Source: Nostoc linckia z4
GTDB taxonomy: Bacteria > Cyanobacteriota > Cyanobacteriia > Cyanobacteriales > Nostocaceae
Reading direction: 5' to 3'
DNA: 64,000 nt
Assembly (NCBI RefSeq): GCF_002608075.1
Contig: NZ_LAHA01000043.1
Location: 16,976-80,975 of the forward strand
Below, one piece after another: positions 53,368-62,229 of this stretch. How positions within the stretch are numbered: position 1 is the first letter of the stretch; each line of letters opens with the position of its first letter. Below the pieces are notes generated by a model. That model did no database searches. It had not been told where the DNA came from and saw nothing but the letters and a program-made list of their open reading frames with translations. The translations under genes were made by a program, and so were the position numbers.

Positions 53368-53781
53368 CTATCCAGAAATGTGGACAACTAATTCCCTTGA
53401 ATGACTGCGCTGGCGGTGTTCCCAAATATAAATTCCCTGCCAAGTTCCCAGCACCAGATGACCGCTATTAATGGGGATATGTTCAGAAGTGTGGGTGAGG
53501 GCTGTACGGATGTGTGCTGGCATATCGTCAGCGCCTTCTGCATCGTGGATATATTTAGCTGATTCCGGCACTAGTTTTGCCATAAAATTAGCTAAATCTA
53601 CAAGAACATCAGGATCGGCGTTTTCTTGGATAACTAAGCTAGCTGAAGTGTGGCGTAAAAATAAAGTACAAAGACCAGTTTCAACACCAGACTCTGCAAC
53701 GATCGCTTCTATTTTATTAGTGATATTGTAAAAAGATTTGCCAGTGGTGGTAATTCTTAGTAATTTTTGGTAGTGACTCAT
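53368..53781 (-). CDS. YjbQ family protein (UPF0047)
   Basis: A 137-aa protein from ATG 53781 (MSHYQKLLRITTTGKSFYNI); the longer frame would use TTG 53790. Conserved family residues are in GLCTLFLRHTSASLVIQENA, EGADDMPAHIRTALTHTSEH, and the end GTWQGIYIWEHRQRSHSREL. The YjbQ family has a compact beta fold with a His/Asp/Glu site; weak thiamine-phosphate synthase activity has been reported for members, but the physiological role is unsettled. Length is typical. Single gene. Confidence 0.92.
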   Translation of the reverse strand: MSHYQKLLRITTTGKSFYNITNKIEAIVAESGVETGLCTLFLRHTSASLVIQENADPDVLVDLANFMAKLVPESAKYIHDAEGADDMPAHIRTALTHTSEHIPINSGHLVLGTWQGIYIWEHRQRSHSRELVVHISG

Positions 53782-53847
53782 TTGAAACAATAGTATTAGT
53801 GACAGTAAGGGAACTTCAACAAATAAATTATTCCACTTTAGGTGGTT

Positions 53848-53909
53848 GATTGTTGACTGTTAACTGTTAACAGTCTTCTATAGAATATTTTTTACTGGGA
53901 AGTCCTTAA
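53848..53909. repeat. Dispersed repeat (TGTCAAC heptamers + TTCTRTGGAATATT), copy 4
   Basis: TGATTGTTGACTGTTAACTG and TTAACAG lead to TCTTCTATAGAATATT, then a T-run and ACTGGGAAGTCCTTAA. Same orientation as copies 1 and 2; it lies between yjbQ and the small gene at 53925. Confidence 0.7.
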
Positions 53910-53924
53910 AAGTTAATTATTAGT

Positions 53925-54149
53925 TCAATCTGCTTGATTTGGTTGTTGTTTAGTTTCAGCTTGATCGTTTAATTGAGTATGCCTTACTCTAAGGATTCTT
54001 AAAACTGCATTGACAGATTTTTTTAAGGCATCCGGGATGATAGGTGTACTAGGTAAATTGTGAGATAAAGGTGTAATGTTAGTTAGATCTGGCTCTGGCA
54101 GGTGTAAACTTTTTTTAGAGGACATTGTATCATTATGGTTGGTATTCAT
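53925..54149 (-). CDS. Small hydrophilic protein downstream of membrane protein
   Basis: A 74-aa product rich in Asn, Thr and Pro (KSLHLPEPDLTNITPLSH) followed by a basic helix (DALKKSVNAVLRILRVRHTQ) and a polar tail. Function unknown. Its ATG (54149) overlaps the stop of the upstream membrane-protein gene by four bases, the ATGA arrangement of translationally coupled genes. It is therefore most likely the last gene of the 55734-53925 operon. Confidence 0.6.
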   Translation of the reverse strand: MNTNHNDTMSSKKSLHLPEPDLTNITPLSHNLPSTPIIPDALKKSVNAVLRILRVRHTQLNDQAETKQQPNQAD

Positions 54150-54643
54150 AGTTTTTGGAGTTCAGGAATGAAATAAACTATTACCTGATGTAACAAGCCA
54201 ACAATAGCTATGCCAGCAGTTACAAAAGTAGCATAAGTCAAGGATTGGGAAATATCCTCTACTTGCTTCTGATTTTTATTATAAGTCTCTCTCAAGTTAG
54301 CTAACATCTGTAAATGATATTCTTGAGGTGAAAACTCCAAATATCTATTTTGAAAATCTTCAGTTTCTAAGTTGGGACTGACAAAAAATCTACGTGGTAA
54401 TAAAGCCCAGATTAGCAGCAGAAAGTTAAAAAGCAGTAATAATGTTTCTACTACACTGAAAAAGCTATATTTGGTAATTAGTCTAGATATTGTGAGAAAA
54501 CTTAATAATGCTGTGTTAGTGACAAACAAGATGTTCATCTGAGTGATTAAAACTTGGCGTTCTTCCTTTTGTCTTTCTAGCACTCGACGTACATCTTGGG
54601 CGGCTAATTCTAAAGTTTCTTTGTCTATTGTTGAACTTTCCAT
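54146..54643 (-). CDS. Three-helix membrane protein with cytoplasmic domain, unknown function
   Basis: A 165-aa protein: a charged N-terminal helix (LAAQDVRRVLERQKEERQ), two close membrane segments (MNILFVTNTALLSFLTI; VVETLLLLFNFLLLIWALLP), a cytoplasmic loop (residues ~85-130, FQNRYLEFSPQEYHLQML) and a third membrane segment (YATFVTAGIAIVGLLHQVIV). The layout, with LPRRFF after helix 2, is reminiscent of the PycTM/DUF5706-type effectors of Pycsar systems, but no cyclase gene is present. It may just as well assist the glycosyltransferase encoded eight bases upstream. Confidence 0.6.
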   Translation of the reverse strand: MESSTIDKETLELAAQDVRRVLERQKEERQVLITQMNILFVTNTALLSFLTISRLITKYSFFSVVETLLLLFNFLLLIWALLPRRFFVSPNLETEDFQNRYLEFSPQEYHLQMLANLRETYNKNQKQVEDISQSLTYATFVTAGIAIVGLLHQVIVYFIPELQKL

Positions 54644-54651
54644 TATTGATT

Positions 54652-55734
54652 TTAATTTGATTGGAAATAATTAATTACAGCCTGAGCGATCGCTTCATTA
54701 CCATCCTTAGCAATTGGTTGCAATTGCTTTGGTGCTTGGGCTAACTCACGCAGAAAATCCCAAGTTCCTTGAAAAAACTCAGCAGGGGTAATAATTTGAT
54801 GTTGGTTGTAATTACTTATGCCTTCTATGAGATAACTTGCTTCAGCAAAGTCTTCACGAATCAGAGTAACAATTGGTACTTGTAATTTTGTGGCTTCAGC
54901 AAAAGTACCGTAACCAGGTTTGGAAAACACTCGCCCACAAATGGGCATAAAATCTACAGGGCGGTATTTACGATCGTGAATTTTGACTAAATTTGGTAAA
55001 TCAGGGGCCGATTGGTCGAAAACAATGAATTGCCAATCTGAAAATTGTTGCAAATTATGATAGGGAATTTGCTGTAAACCCAAGCCACCAAAAGTCAATA
55101 AAATGGTTTTTTCAACTGGTGTATTTATTCCCCAAATAGAGCGTAAATCATCCAGAGAATAACGGGGAGAACCGCCTGTTAAGCCAACATCTGTGATATT
55201 ATTAAAGGCTTGCATTTTTTCGTGGAAAGGAAGACGAAACAAGCGATCGCACTTTGAATACCAATCACTAATCCAGTCTGCAATTGCTAAAAATTCACCT
55301 CCCCAATCTCGATAAATCAAGTCCCAACCAAAGTTACTAATCATCCAGCAGGGAATGTTTGCAGCATTCGCAAATCCAGAAGCAAGAAAGGGAATATCTG
55401 CCAATATGAGATTGACGCGATTTTGACGGATAAAATTGACTTCTGAGGCAATTAACGAATTTTGATGCTTTTTAATATCCAGCAACTTTTCTAAAGTCGC
55501 TGCTTTATCCATTGTCAAACTATCAGCTTGCACCACACCCAAATCGAATGCACGGGGACGATAAATAAAATCGCCTTCGATGTAGCACTCTAACAACCAA
55601 CGCGGCGCAGTGGTCACCATAATTAATAGTACTTCTGGACACAACTTTTGAATTGTCGCAGCGACAGAAGCCATGCGGGTAGCATGACCAAATCCGTGGT
55701 TAGTGATGGCTAAATATAAAATTGGGCGTTCCAT
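54652..55734 (-). CDS. Glycosyltransferase-like protein (MurG/GT28-like, GT-B fold)
   Basis: A 360-aa protein beginning MERPILYLAITNHGFGHATR, the N-terminal glycine loop of GT28-like proteins, as also found at the front of L-arabinokinase-type enzymes. The second half has TILLTFGGLGLQQIP and the sugar-nucleotide-site stretch GRVFSKPGYGTFAEATKLQV, then PIVTLIREDFAEASYL. No signal peptide; cytosolic or membrane-peripheral. The sugar and acceptor cannot be read. It starts a three-gene unit with the membrane protein (8-base gap) and the 74-aa protein, so it may glycosylate a lipid or envelope component. Confidence 0.82.
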   Translation of the reverse strand: MERPILYLAITNHGFGHATRMASVAATIQKLCPEVLLIMVTTAPRWLLECYIEGDFIYRPRAFDLGVVQADSLTMDKAATLEKLLDIKKHQNSLIASEVNFIRQNRVNLILADIPFLASGFANAANIPCWMISNFGWDLIYRDWGGEFLAIADWISDWYSKCDRLFRLPFHEKMQAFNNITDVGLTGGSPRYSLDDLRSIWGINTPVEKTILLTFGGLGLQQIPYHNLQQFSDWQFIVFDQSAPDLPNLVKIHDRKYRPVDFMPICGRVFSKPGYGTFAEATKLQVPIVTLIREDFAEASYLIEGISNYNQHQIITPAEFFQGTWDFLRELAQAPKQLQPIAKDGNEAIAQAVINYFQSN

Positions 55735-55737
55735 TTT

Positions 55738-55990
55738 TCAGTTAGGAGTTAGGAGTTAGGAGGCGGGAGTTGAGAGTTGGGAGTTGAGAGTTGGGAGGTG
55801 GGAGGTGGGAGTTGAGAGTTGGGAGTTGGGAGTTGGGAGTTGGGAGTTGGGAGGCGGGAGTTGAGAGGTGGGAGGTGGGAGTTGAGAGTTGGGAGTTAAT
55901 AATTGGAAGTTACAAATTAATAATTCTTAATTCTTCACTTTTAATTCCTAACTCTTAACTCCTCACTCCTAATTCCTCACTCCTCACTCC
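55738..55990. repeat. GGGAGTTGAGAGTT / TAACTCCTCACTCC tandem tracts
   Basis: Units of GGGAGTTGAGAGTTGGGAG fill 55738-55898, followed by complementary-looking CTAACTCTTAACTCCTCACT units at 55945-55997. They resemble the tract at 43880-44138. No gene. Confidence 0.8.
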
Positions 55991-56003
55991 TCACTCTCAA
56001 CTT

Positions 56004-57197
56004 TTAATTACTTTTACAAAAAATTTGAATTGCTTCAATTAATTGGTCGATTTCTGATTCTAAAGTAAAGTAATGGACGGTGACACGAATACAACTAGGG
56101 TCGGCAATTGTGCGAGTTAATATTTTTTGTGAGTCTAAAAATTGCACTAAATTGAGATGAGGTTGGTGCTGATTATTTGTCAAATGAAAAGAGACTATAC
56201 CGCTTTCGGGTGGAGAAGTTCGCAGACATTTCACATCTGTTAACGCTGTTAACTTGCGCCAGAGGTACTCACTGTTGTGACAAATTTGTTGGTAACGTTC
56301 CTGTGAAGTTCCCCATTGCTGATGAATAGCGATCGCTTTTTGTAAACCCACATACAAAGGATAAGCTACTGTAGAGACTTCATATCGTCGCCCATCTGGG
56401 AGCCAATCCACAGGCTGAGATTGACTATCGACAACAATGCCATTCAAGCCAATAAATGTAGGTTTGAGGCTTTCTCGCGCTTCTGGCCGCACATACAAAC
56501 CCCCTGCACCAGCAGGGCCACATAACCATTTGTGACCAGTAAAAGCATAAAAATCTACTCCCAATTCAGTCAAATTTAAAGGCAACAAACCAGCAGATTG
56601 GGCTGCATCTATTAAGAGTGCAGAATGATTATTTCTGCATACTTCACTAATTTTATCCAGAGGTAAAACCTGACCTGTATTCCAAAAAACATGACTCAAT
56701 ATTACTAAGCGGGTATTAGGACGTAAGTGCTGGATAATGACTTTTACGGGGTCGCCTTCATTTAAAGTCGCCTTGAGAGGACAGGTTGTAACTTCTACAG
56801 AAAATCGCCTGCTGATTTCTTGAGCTGTGGCAATTACGCCTGGGTGTTCGCAATCTGAGATTAGTATATGGTCGCCGGGTAGCCATTCTATACCCCACAT
56901 GGCAATATTACAGCCAACGGTGACATTCTGAGTTAGGGTTATTGTATCAGTGGGGATCTGGAACTCGGAAGCGATCGCAACTCTGGCAGCTTGCACTTGC
57001 GGTCTGAGCCAGCGATATACCTCATTACCAAAAGGGCCTATATCCTGAATATGAGCTTGGGTTTGAGCCATCGCATCCATCGCCCCAAGAGGCATTGGCC
57101 CTTGTCCTCCATAATTAAAATAAGTCTTATTTGCTAAAGCGGGAAATTGCTCTCGATGATGATGCAATCTGGTTTGTGCAACAGAACTAGTGGCCAT
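56004..57197 (-). CDS. PLP-dependent class V aminotransferase-like enzyme (cysteine/cystine C-S lyase type)
   Basis: A 397-aa protein from ATG 57197 (MATSSVAQTRLHHHREQFPA). The PLP Lys is in FTGHKWLCGPAGAGGLYVRP; the Asp/Gln pair is in ALLIDAAQSAG, and QNVTVGCNIAMWG binds the phosphate. The start FPALANKTYFNYGGQGPMP and overall shape fit the cyanobacterial C-DES group, which releases sulphide from cystine, rather than NifS/SufS; no NifS-type active-site Cys loop is obvious. ATG 57224 would add MTNPKSKIN, which is encoded by a repeat-like TCCAAAATCCAAAATTAAT, so the shorter start is preferred. Divergent from the nuclease gene. Confidence 0.87.
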   Translation of the reverse strand: MATSSVAQTRLHHHREQFPALANKTYFNYGGQGPMPLGAMDAMAQTQAHIQDIGPFGNEVYRWLRPQVQAARVAIASEFQIPTDTITLTQNVTVGCNIAMWGIEWLPGDHILISDCEHPGVIATAQEISRRFSVEVTTCPLKATLNEGDPVKVIIQHLRPNTRLVILSHVFWNTGQVLPLDKISEVCRNNHSALLIDAAQSAGLLPLNLTELGVDFYAFTGHKWLCGPAGAGGLYVRPEARESLKPTFIGLNGIVVDSQSQPVDWLPDGRRYEVSTVAYPLYVGLQKAIAIHQQWGTSQERYQQICHNSEYLWRKLTALTDVKCLRTSPPESGIVSFHLTNNQHQPHLNLVQFLDSQKILTRTIADPSCIRVTVHYFTLESEIDQLIEAIQIFCKSN

Positions 57198-57332
57198 ATT
57201 AATTTTGGATTTTGGATTAGTCATTAGTCATTTGTTAACAGCCAACAGTCAACCGTCAACCGTCAACTCCCATTTCATTATTAATTGTCTGAGTTACCCC
57301 CAGAGATTGCTAATTGTTGTTAACTTAAAGAA

Positions 57333-58793
57333 ATGCTGATTAATGCTGAACTCCTACTGCAATACCAACGCTGTAAACGCCGATCTTTTTTAGATATCCA
57401 CGGTGACAAAGGTCTGCGTGATGCCCCCAATGAACTGCTGGGAAAACTACAACAGGACAAAATTGCTCATCAACTGACTAATTTGGCACAGTTGACTTAC
57501 CAGCGGCCTAATTATCCATCTGGAAATTGGAAAACGGGAGAAAAGGCAACTTTAGAACTAATGCAAAGAGGAGTTGAGTACATCCACAAAGGAGTGTTGT
57601 CAGCAACTTATTCTGAAGCATACACCTTACTCAGTCGTCCAGATTTACTCGTGAAACAGCCAGGACAATCCCATTTTGGAGATTGGATGTATGTGCCAGC
57701 TAATATTGAACTCGGTAAGCGTCCCAAACAAGAATATCAAGTTGTGGCTGCGTTTCATGCCCAAGTTTTGGCAACAGTCCAAGGAGTTATACCCGACACA
57801 GCTTGGTTGATTTTACGAACTAAAAACACGAATTATACAGTGGATTTGTTTAAATGGACGCCACAAATGCAGCAAATTCTGGAAGAATTTACTCAAATTT
57901 TAGAGTTACCAAATCCGCCAGAAGTATTTATTTCTCGACAGAAGTGTAATCTTTGCCATTGGTATAGTCAATGTTATGCCGTGGCTCAAACTCAGCAACA
58001 TCTATCACTGTTACCAGGTGTAACACCCATTCGCTACACTCAACTCCAAACCTTAGATATAACTACACTAGAATCTCTCGCTAACACCAGTCCAGCTATT
58101 CTGGAAAACTTAGTTGGTTTTGACAGCCAAGTCGCGGGAAAGTTGGTAGTGCAAGCTCAATCTGTACTCCAAAAACGACCACTAATTCTACCGTATCCGC
58201 TACCAAAGGAAAATATTACATTCACAGCGCCCATAGAACTTTACTTTGATATTGAGGCACAACCAGACTTAGATTTAAATTATCTTTTGGGTGTTTTGGT
58301 AGTAGATAGAGTTGCGAATACAGAAAAATTTTATTCTTTTTTAGCAGATAAACCAGAAGACGAAGAATTAGTTTGGCAGCAATTTTTAAATTTGGTTTGG
58401 CAATATCCCCAAGCACCAATTTATCATTTTTGTACCTATGAATTTGATACAGTGCAACGACTGGCCAAACTTTATAAGACTCCCTACTCCTCCGTGCGCC
58501 CTGTACTGAATCGATTTATCGATGTATACGAACAATTAACTCAAAGTGTAGCATTACCTGTAGAAAGCTATGCCCTAAAAGCCATTGCTCGTTGGTTAGG
58601 ATTTGAATGGCGTAATCCAGAAGCCAGCGGTGCTAAGTGTATTTACTGGTATGACCAATGGCTAGAAACAGGCGATCGCACTTTATTAGAAGGTATCCAA
58701 AGCTACAATGAAGATGATTGTCGTGCCACCCGCATAGTTAAAGACTGGCTGGTGAAATTTTTCAGAGATGAATATGTTTGGCAACTTGCTTAA
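57333..58793 (+). CDS. TM0106-family RecB-like nuclease
   Basis: A 486-aa protein with two nuclease domains. The first ~230 residues are a RecB-like PD-(D/E)XK domain (LLQYQRCKRRSFLDIHGD, YTLLSRPDLLV, NIELGKRPKQEYQV) whose Cys residues (C14 in YQRCKRR and the CNLCHWYSQC cluster) could hold an iron-sulphur cluster. The second half is RNase H-like: IELYFDIEAQPDLDL, YHFCTYEFDTVQRLA and SYNEDDCRATRIV give DEDD-type acidic residues. The family is widely spread and its cellular role unknown; DNA repair or defence are possibilities. ATG 57333. Transcribed alone. Confidence 0.87.
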   Translation: MLINAELLLQYQRCKRRSFLDIHGDKGLRDAPNELLGKLQQDKIAHQLTNLAQLTYQRPNYPSGNWKTGEKATLELMQRGVEYIHKGVLSATYSEAYTLLSRPDLLVKQPGQSHFGDWMYVPANIELGKRPKQEYQVVAAFHAQVLATVQGVIPDTAWLILRTKNTNYTVDLFKWTPQMQQILEEFTQILELPNPPEVFISRQKCNLCHWYSQCYAVAQTQQHLSLLPGVTPIRYTQLQTLDITTLESLANTSPAILENLVGFDSQVAGKLVVQAQSVLQKRPLILPYPLPKENITFTAPIELYFDIEAQPDLDLNYLLGVLVVDRVANTEKFYSFLADKPEDEELVWQQFLNLVWQYPQAPIYHFCTYEFDTVQRLAKLYKTPYSSVRPVLNRFIDVYEQLTQSVALPVESYALKAIARWLGFEWRNPEASGAKCIYWYDQWLETGDRTLLEGIQSYNEDDCRATRIVKDWLVKFFRDEYVWQLA

Positions 58794-58903
58794 TTAGGAC
58801 TCACGCAATGCCGATATTGACAAAATTTGTCTGTGGCTGATACCACTGGACGTAATTTAGGATTGAATTACCCAGTTGTTTTATAGTTTAGTAATGGCTT
58901 TCC

Positions 58904-60088
58904 ATGCGGTCAATTAAAAAAATCTTTGCGTTTCCACGAGTTATTTACTTTTTCATCCCGATTCTAATTATCAGCTTCTTGTTCGCCAACTTATCATCAA
59001 CAGCTAGTGAAATCAGCAGCATCAAATTTATCGGAGAAGTGACTTTACCGAAAAATTTAATTTTCCAAAAAACCGAAGTTGGAGGTTTGTCTGGAATTAC
59101 CTATGATGCCAAGAAAAATCTTTATTATGCTATTTCTGACGACCGAGGACAAAAAGCGAATACCCGTTTCTACACTTTGAAAATAGATTTAAGCAAGGGT
59201 TCCTTACAAAAAAATGGAGTTACTGTTGTTAATGTTACCACTTTATTAAATGAAAATGGTGAAAAGTTTCCTGCTGGTGAAACTGATACAGAAGGCATTG
59301 CTTTAACTAATAAAGATACTGTATTTATTTCTTCTGAAGGTGATGTTCGTAAATTCATTAATCCCTTTATTAAAGAATTTTCGCTATCTTCTGGTAAAGA
59401 AATTACAACACTTCCCATACCAAATAAATTTTTGCCAGATAAAAAAGGTCAACAAGGTATCCGCAATAATTTGGCTTTTGAAAGCCTGACCATTACACCT
59501 GATAAAAAATATCTATTTACAGCTACGGAAAACGCTTTAATTCAAGATGGTTCAGCAGCTCAACCTAAAATCGGTACTCCTTGTCGAATTTTGCAATATA
59601 ACTTGCTTAGTAACCAGCCAGAAAAAGAATTTCTCTATCCAACTGAAGCAGTAGCACCGTTTTTAAATTTCACAGGTAAATTTGCTAGTGGATTACCTGA
59701 TATTTTTGCTCTCGACAACCAAGGAAATTTTTTAAGTTTAGAACGGTCTTTTACAGGTTTAGGATTTGCTGTTTCTTTATTTCAAGTTTCTTTACAAGGT
59801 GCTGATGATATTCATAATATCGATAGCCTTTTAGCTGTTAACTCAAAAAATATTAAACCTGTGCAGAAAAAACTGTTGTTAGATTTAAGAACTCTAGATG
59901 TAGTCTTAGACAACATTGAAGGTTTAACTTTTGGCCCCAAATTACCTGATGGACAGCGCTCATTAATTCTCATCAGCGACAACAATTTTAACTCTCTACA
60001 ACGCACTCAAATCCTAGCTTTTAAAGTCAAAATTGAAACACCGCTCATCAGATTATTGCGCCGCATCCTACCGAATTTCAATCGTTAA
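58904..60088 (+). CDS. Exported esterase-like phytase family protein
   Basis: A 394-aa protein with an N-terminal hydrophobic signal or anchor (VIYFFIPILIISFLFANL, residues ~13-30). The remainder is a beta-propeller-type domain of the phytase-esterase-like family (PF13449): VGGLSGITYDAKKNLYYAIS, FPAGETDTEGIALT, LAFESLTITPDKKYLFTATE and VLDNIEGLTFGPKLPDG, with the four-fold repeated E-G/E-S motif visible. It probably acts in the periplasm on a phosphate or lipid-like ester, but no substrate is known. The C-terminal residues TPLIRLLRRILPNFNR form a basic tail. Transcribed alone. Confidence 0.87.
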   Translation: MRSIKKIFAFPRVIYFFIPILIISFLFANLSSTASEISSIKFIGEVTLPKNLIFQKTEVGGLSGITYDAKKNLYYAISDDRGQKANTRFYTLKIDLSKGSLQKNGVTVVNVTTLLNENGEKFPAGETDTEGIALTNKDTVFISSEGDVRKFINPFIKEFSLSSGKEITTLPIPNKFLPDKKGQQGIRNNLAFESLTITPDKKYLFTATENALIQDGSAAQPKIGTPCRILQYNLLSNQPEKEFLYPTEAVAPFLNFTGKFASGLPDIFALDNQGNFLSLERSFTGLGFAVSLFQVSLQGADDIHNIDSLLAVNSKNIKPVQKKLLLDLRTLDVVLDNIEGLTFGPKLPDGQRSLILISDNNFNSLQRTQILAFKVKIETPLIRLLRRILPNFNR

Positions 60089-60508
60089 CTGTATATTTCA
60101 GCAATCATTCTTACTGGTATGGTAGTTTTAAGTAATTAGTTAAAAATTATACTATTGTAAATGGCGATCGCCACAGATATAGATTGTGTTGAAGGACATA
60201 GAAGCCAAAGGCAGTTTTCCTGCGAGCTTTACTGTGTATTCACGGAATATAGCGGCTAAATTAGCTCAATTTAACCGTACTTTCAGTGGAATTTCTCAAC
60301 CGTATTCCTTAATAAATATGTTACATAATGTATAAGAACTTTTGCAGAGAGGCGATGAATATTTAAGAAAAGAAATTTTTCTTAGAGTATTTTTAAACTA
60401 TTATCGCCAAATTACTCTCAAAACTCTGATTTATTTAAGAATAAAAATTAATAATTGACTAAACTTATTCAATTATTTTGCCAACAATATTTTTCATAAT
60501 TGATTTTT
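60089..60508. other. Intergenic region upstream of the tandem kinase genes
   Basis: 420 bases, AT-rich with one HIP1-like GGCGATCGCC at 60162. No gene and no clear terminator for the phytase-like gene. The promoter of the kinase pair should lie in the last 100 bases. Confidence 0.45.
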
Positions 60509-62128
60509 ATGACACAAAACAAAATTGAGAATATGGTAGGGCAAAAAGTAGAATTAGATAATTACATCGGACAATTATTAAATAATCGGTATTTAATCAG
60601 AGATTTGATTGGTAAAGGAGGGATGGGTAGGGTTTACTTAGCAGAAGATACTGCTAAAGGTGGAATGGCGATCGCCATCAAAATTCTATCACTGAGTTTA
60701 TCCAACCAGCACATGTCTCAAAGGTTTGCCAGAGAAATTTTTATTGGCGCTCAATTGGGTCGTAAAAGTAAACATATTGTTCGGATTTTAAGTTACGGTG
60801 TCACCGAGGATAAAATTCCTTTTTATGTAATGGAATACCTCCAAGGTAAAAATCTCAAACAAATTCTGAAAGTTCATCCTTTAACAATATCGCAGTTTTT
60901 AGAGATTTCTACGCAAATTTGTTTGGGTTTACAATGTGCCCACCAAGGTATTAGCCTTAAAGGAGAAATTTATCCCATTGTTCACAGAGATATCAAACCA
61001 GAAAATATATTTCTCACCCAAGATGTTAAACACGGAGAAATTGTCAAAATCCTTGATTTTGGGATAGCCAAGTTTTTAACAGAACGGAGTGGTATGACTC
61101 TGACAGATTCTTTTATCGGCAGTTTGCCTTATTGTTCTCCAGAACATATGGAAGGACGCAAACTGTTAGATATCCGCTCTGATATTTATAGTTTGGGAGT
61201 ATTAATGTTTGAAATGTTGACAGGTAAACATCCATTTCAGACAAAAAGTAACTCCTTTGGTAGTTGGTATCAAGCACATCGTTTTCAAATACCGCCTACA
61301 CTTGAAGAAGTAAATCCCCAAGTAAAAATACCACAGGGACTACAAAAAATCTTAATGAATTGTTTAGCAAAAGAAGTCAGCGAACGTCCCTCAAATATTA
61401 ATCAAATTTTAGATGAATTAGCAAAGGTAAATAGCCTGTTAGAGGATGCTAGTTATAGTACTAAAAATAATGTCGAAATTCCATCAGATATGCAATTAGT
61501 CCCGGCAACATTTTTATCAGAAAAAGAATGTTTGCAGAAAAATTGGCCTAAAAATAAACCAGTGGCCCCAATTGGTTTTCCGCACTTATTACATACTCCT
61601 CCCAGACCTATCCCAACCTTTTGGGCGATGTTGCCAAAACAAGAAATTGTCAAATTTTTGAATAAAGTACATGGTACAGAATTTCTCACTAAAATGAATG
61701 TATACCCAATGTTATTATGGGTAACAGTACTGTACGATAACCAACCATCTCTTACTAAATGGCTACCTTATTTTTTAGACTTGAAAGATAACAAAGGTCA
61801 GAATATAGCACGAAGTTTAGCAGAAGTAGGTTATTATCATCTACTATTTTTCCCCTTAGAAGATCCCAATCGTTGCTCTCATGTCATAACTTTAAGTCTC
61901 ACAGCTAACCAACGTCAGCAAATTATAGATTCGTTAAACATGAATCAACAATTAAATGAATCAATTTTACCTCAAGAAGCCAAAAATCTTTTAAAGATAG
62001 AATATGAAAAATTAAAATTAGATATTGTCCGCAAGTTAATTGCAGAACAAAAAATTGAAAAAGAAAATTTTAAAAATAGATTAGCTAAATTTTGGGAGAT
62101 GCTGTTTAAATTTTTATCTCTTCGTTAA
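60509..62128 (+). CDS. Ser/Thr protein kinase with unknown C-terminal domain (tandem copy 1)
   Basis: A 539-aa protein from ATG 60509 (MTQNKIENM); TTG 60500 is not favoured. The kinase domain (~20-300) is complete: glycine loop IGKGGMGRVYLAED, Lys in IAIKIL, HRDIKPENIF, DFGIAKFL and the GSLPYCSPEHMEGR activation segment, a PknB-type pattern. The C-terminal ~200 residues (KNWPKNKPVAPIGFPHLL, YPMLLWVTVLYDN, KWLPYFLDLKDNKG, YYHLLFFPLEDPNRCSHV) form a domain of unknown function shared with the next gene. No membrane segment, so cytosolic. The second kinase gene starts 101 bases later; both probably come from a duplication. Confidence 0.92.
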   Translation: MTQNKIENMVGQKVELDNYIGQLLNNRYLIRDLIGKGGMGRVYLAEDTAKGGMAIAIKILSLSLSNQHMSQRFAREIFIGAQLGRKSKHIVRILSYGVTEDKIPFYVMEYLQGKNLKQILKVHPLTISQFLEISTQICLGLQCAHQGISLKGEIYPIVHRDIKPENIFLTQDVKHGEIVKILDFGIAKFLTERSGMTLTDSFIGSLPYCSPEHMEGRKLLDIRSDIYSLGVLMFEMLTGKHPFQTKSNSFGSWYQAHRFQIPPTLEEVNPQVKIPQGLQKILMNCLAKEVSERPSNINQILDELAKVNSLLEDASYSTKNNVEIPSDMQLVPATFLSEKECLQKNWPKNKPVAPIGFPHLLHTPPRPIPTFWAMLPKQEIVKFLNKVHGTEFLTKMNVYPMLLWVTVLYDNQPSLTKWLPYFLDLKDNKGQNIARSLAEVGYYHLLFFPLEDPNRCSHVITLSLTANQRQQIIDSLNMNQQLNESILPQEAKNLLKIEYEKLKLDIVRKLIAEQKIEKENFKNRLAKFWEMLFKFLSLR

Positions 62129-62229
62129 AATATCATTATCAAAATCAAGAAACTTTTTACCATTAGCTAACAATATTTCTCTTTTGATATTACGAACTTT
62201 AAATAGACTAAGGAGCAGAGGTTATTCAA

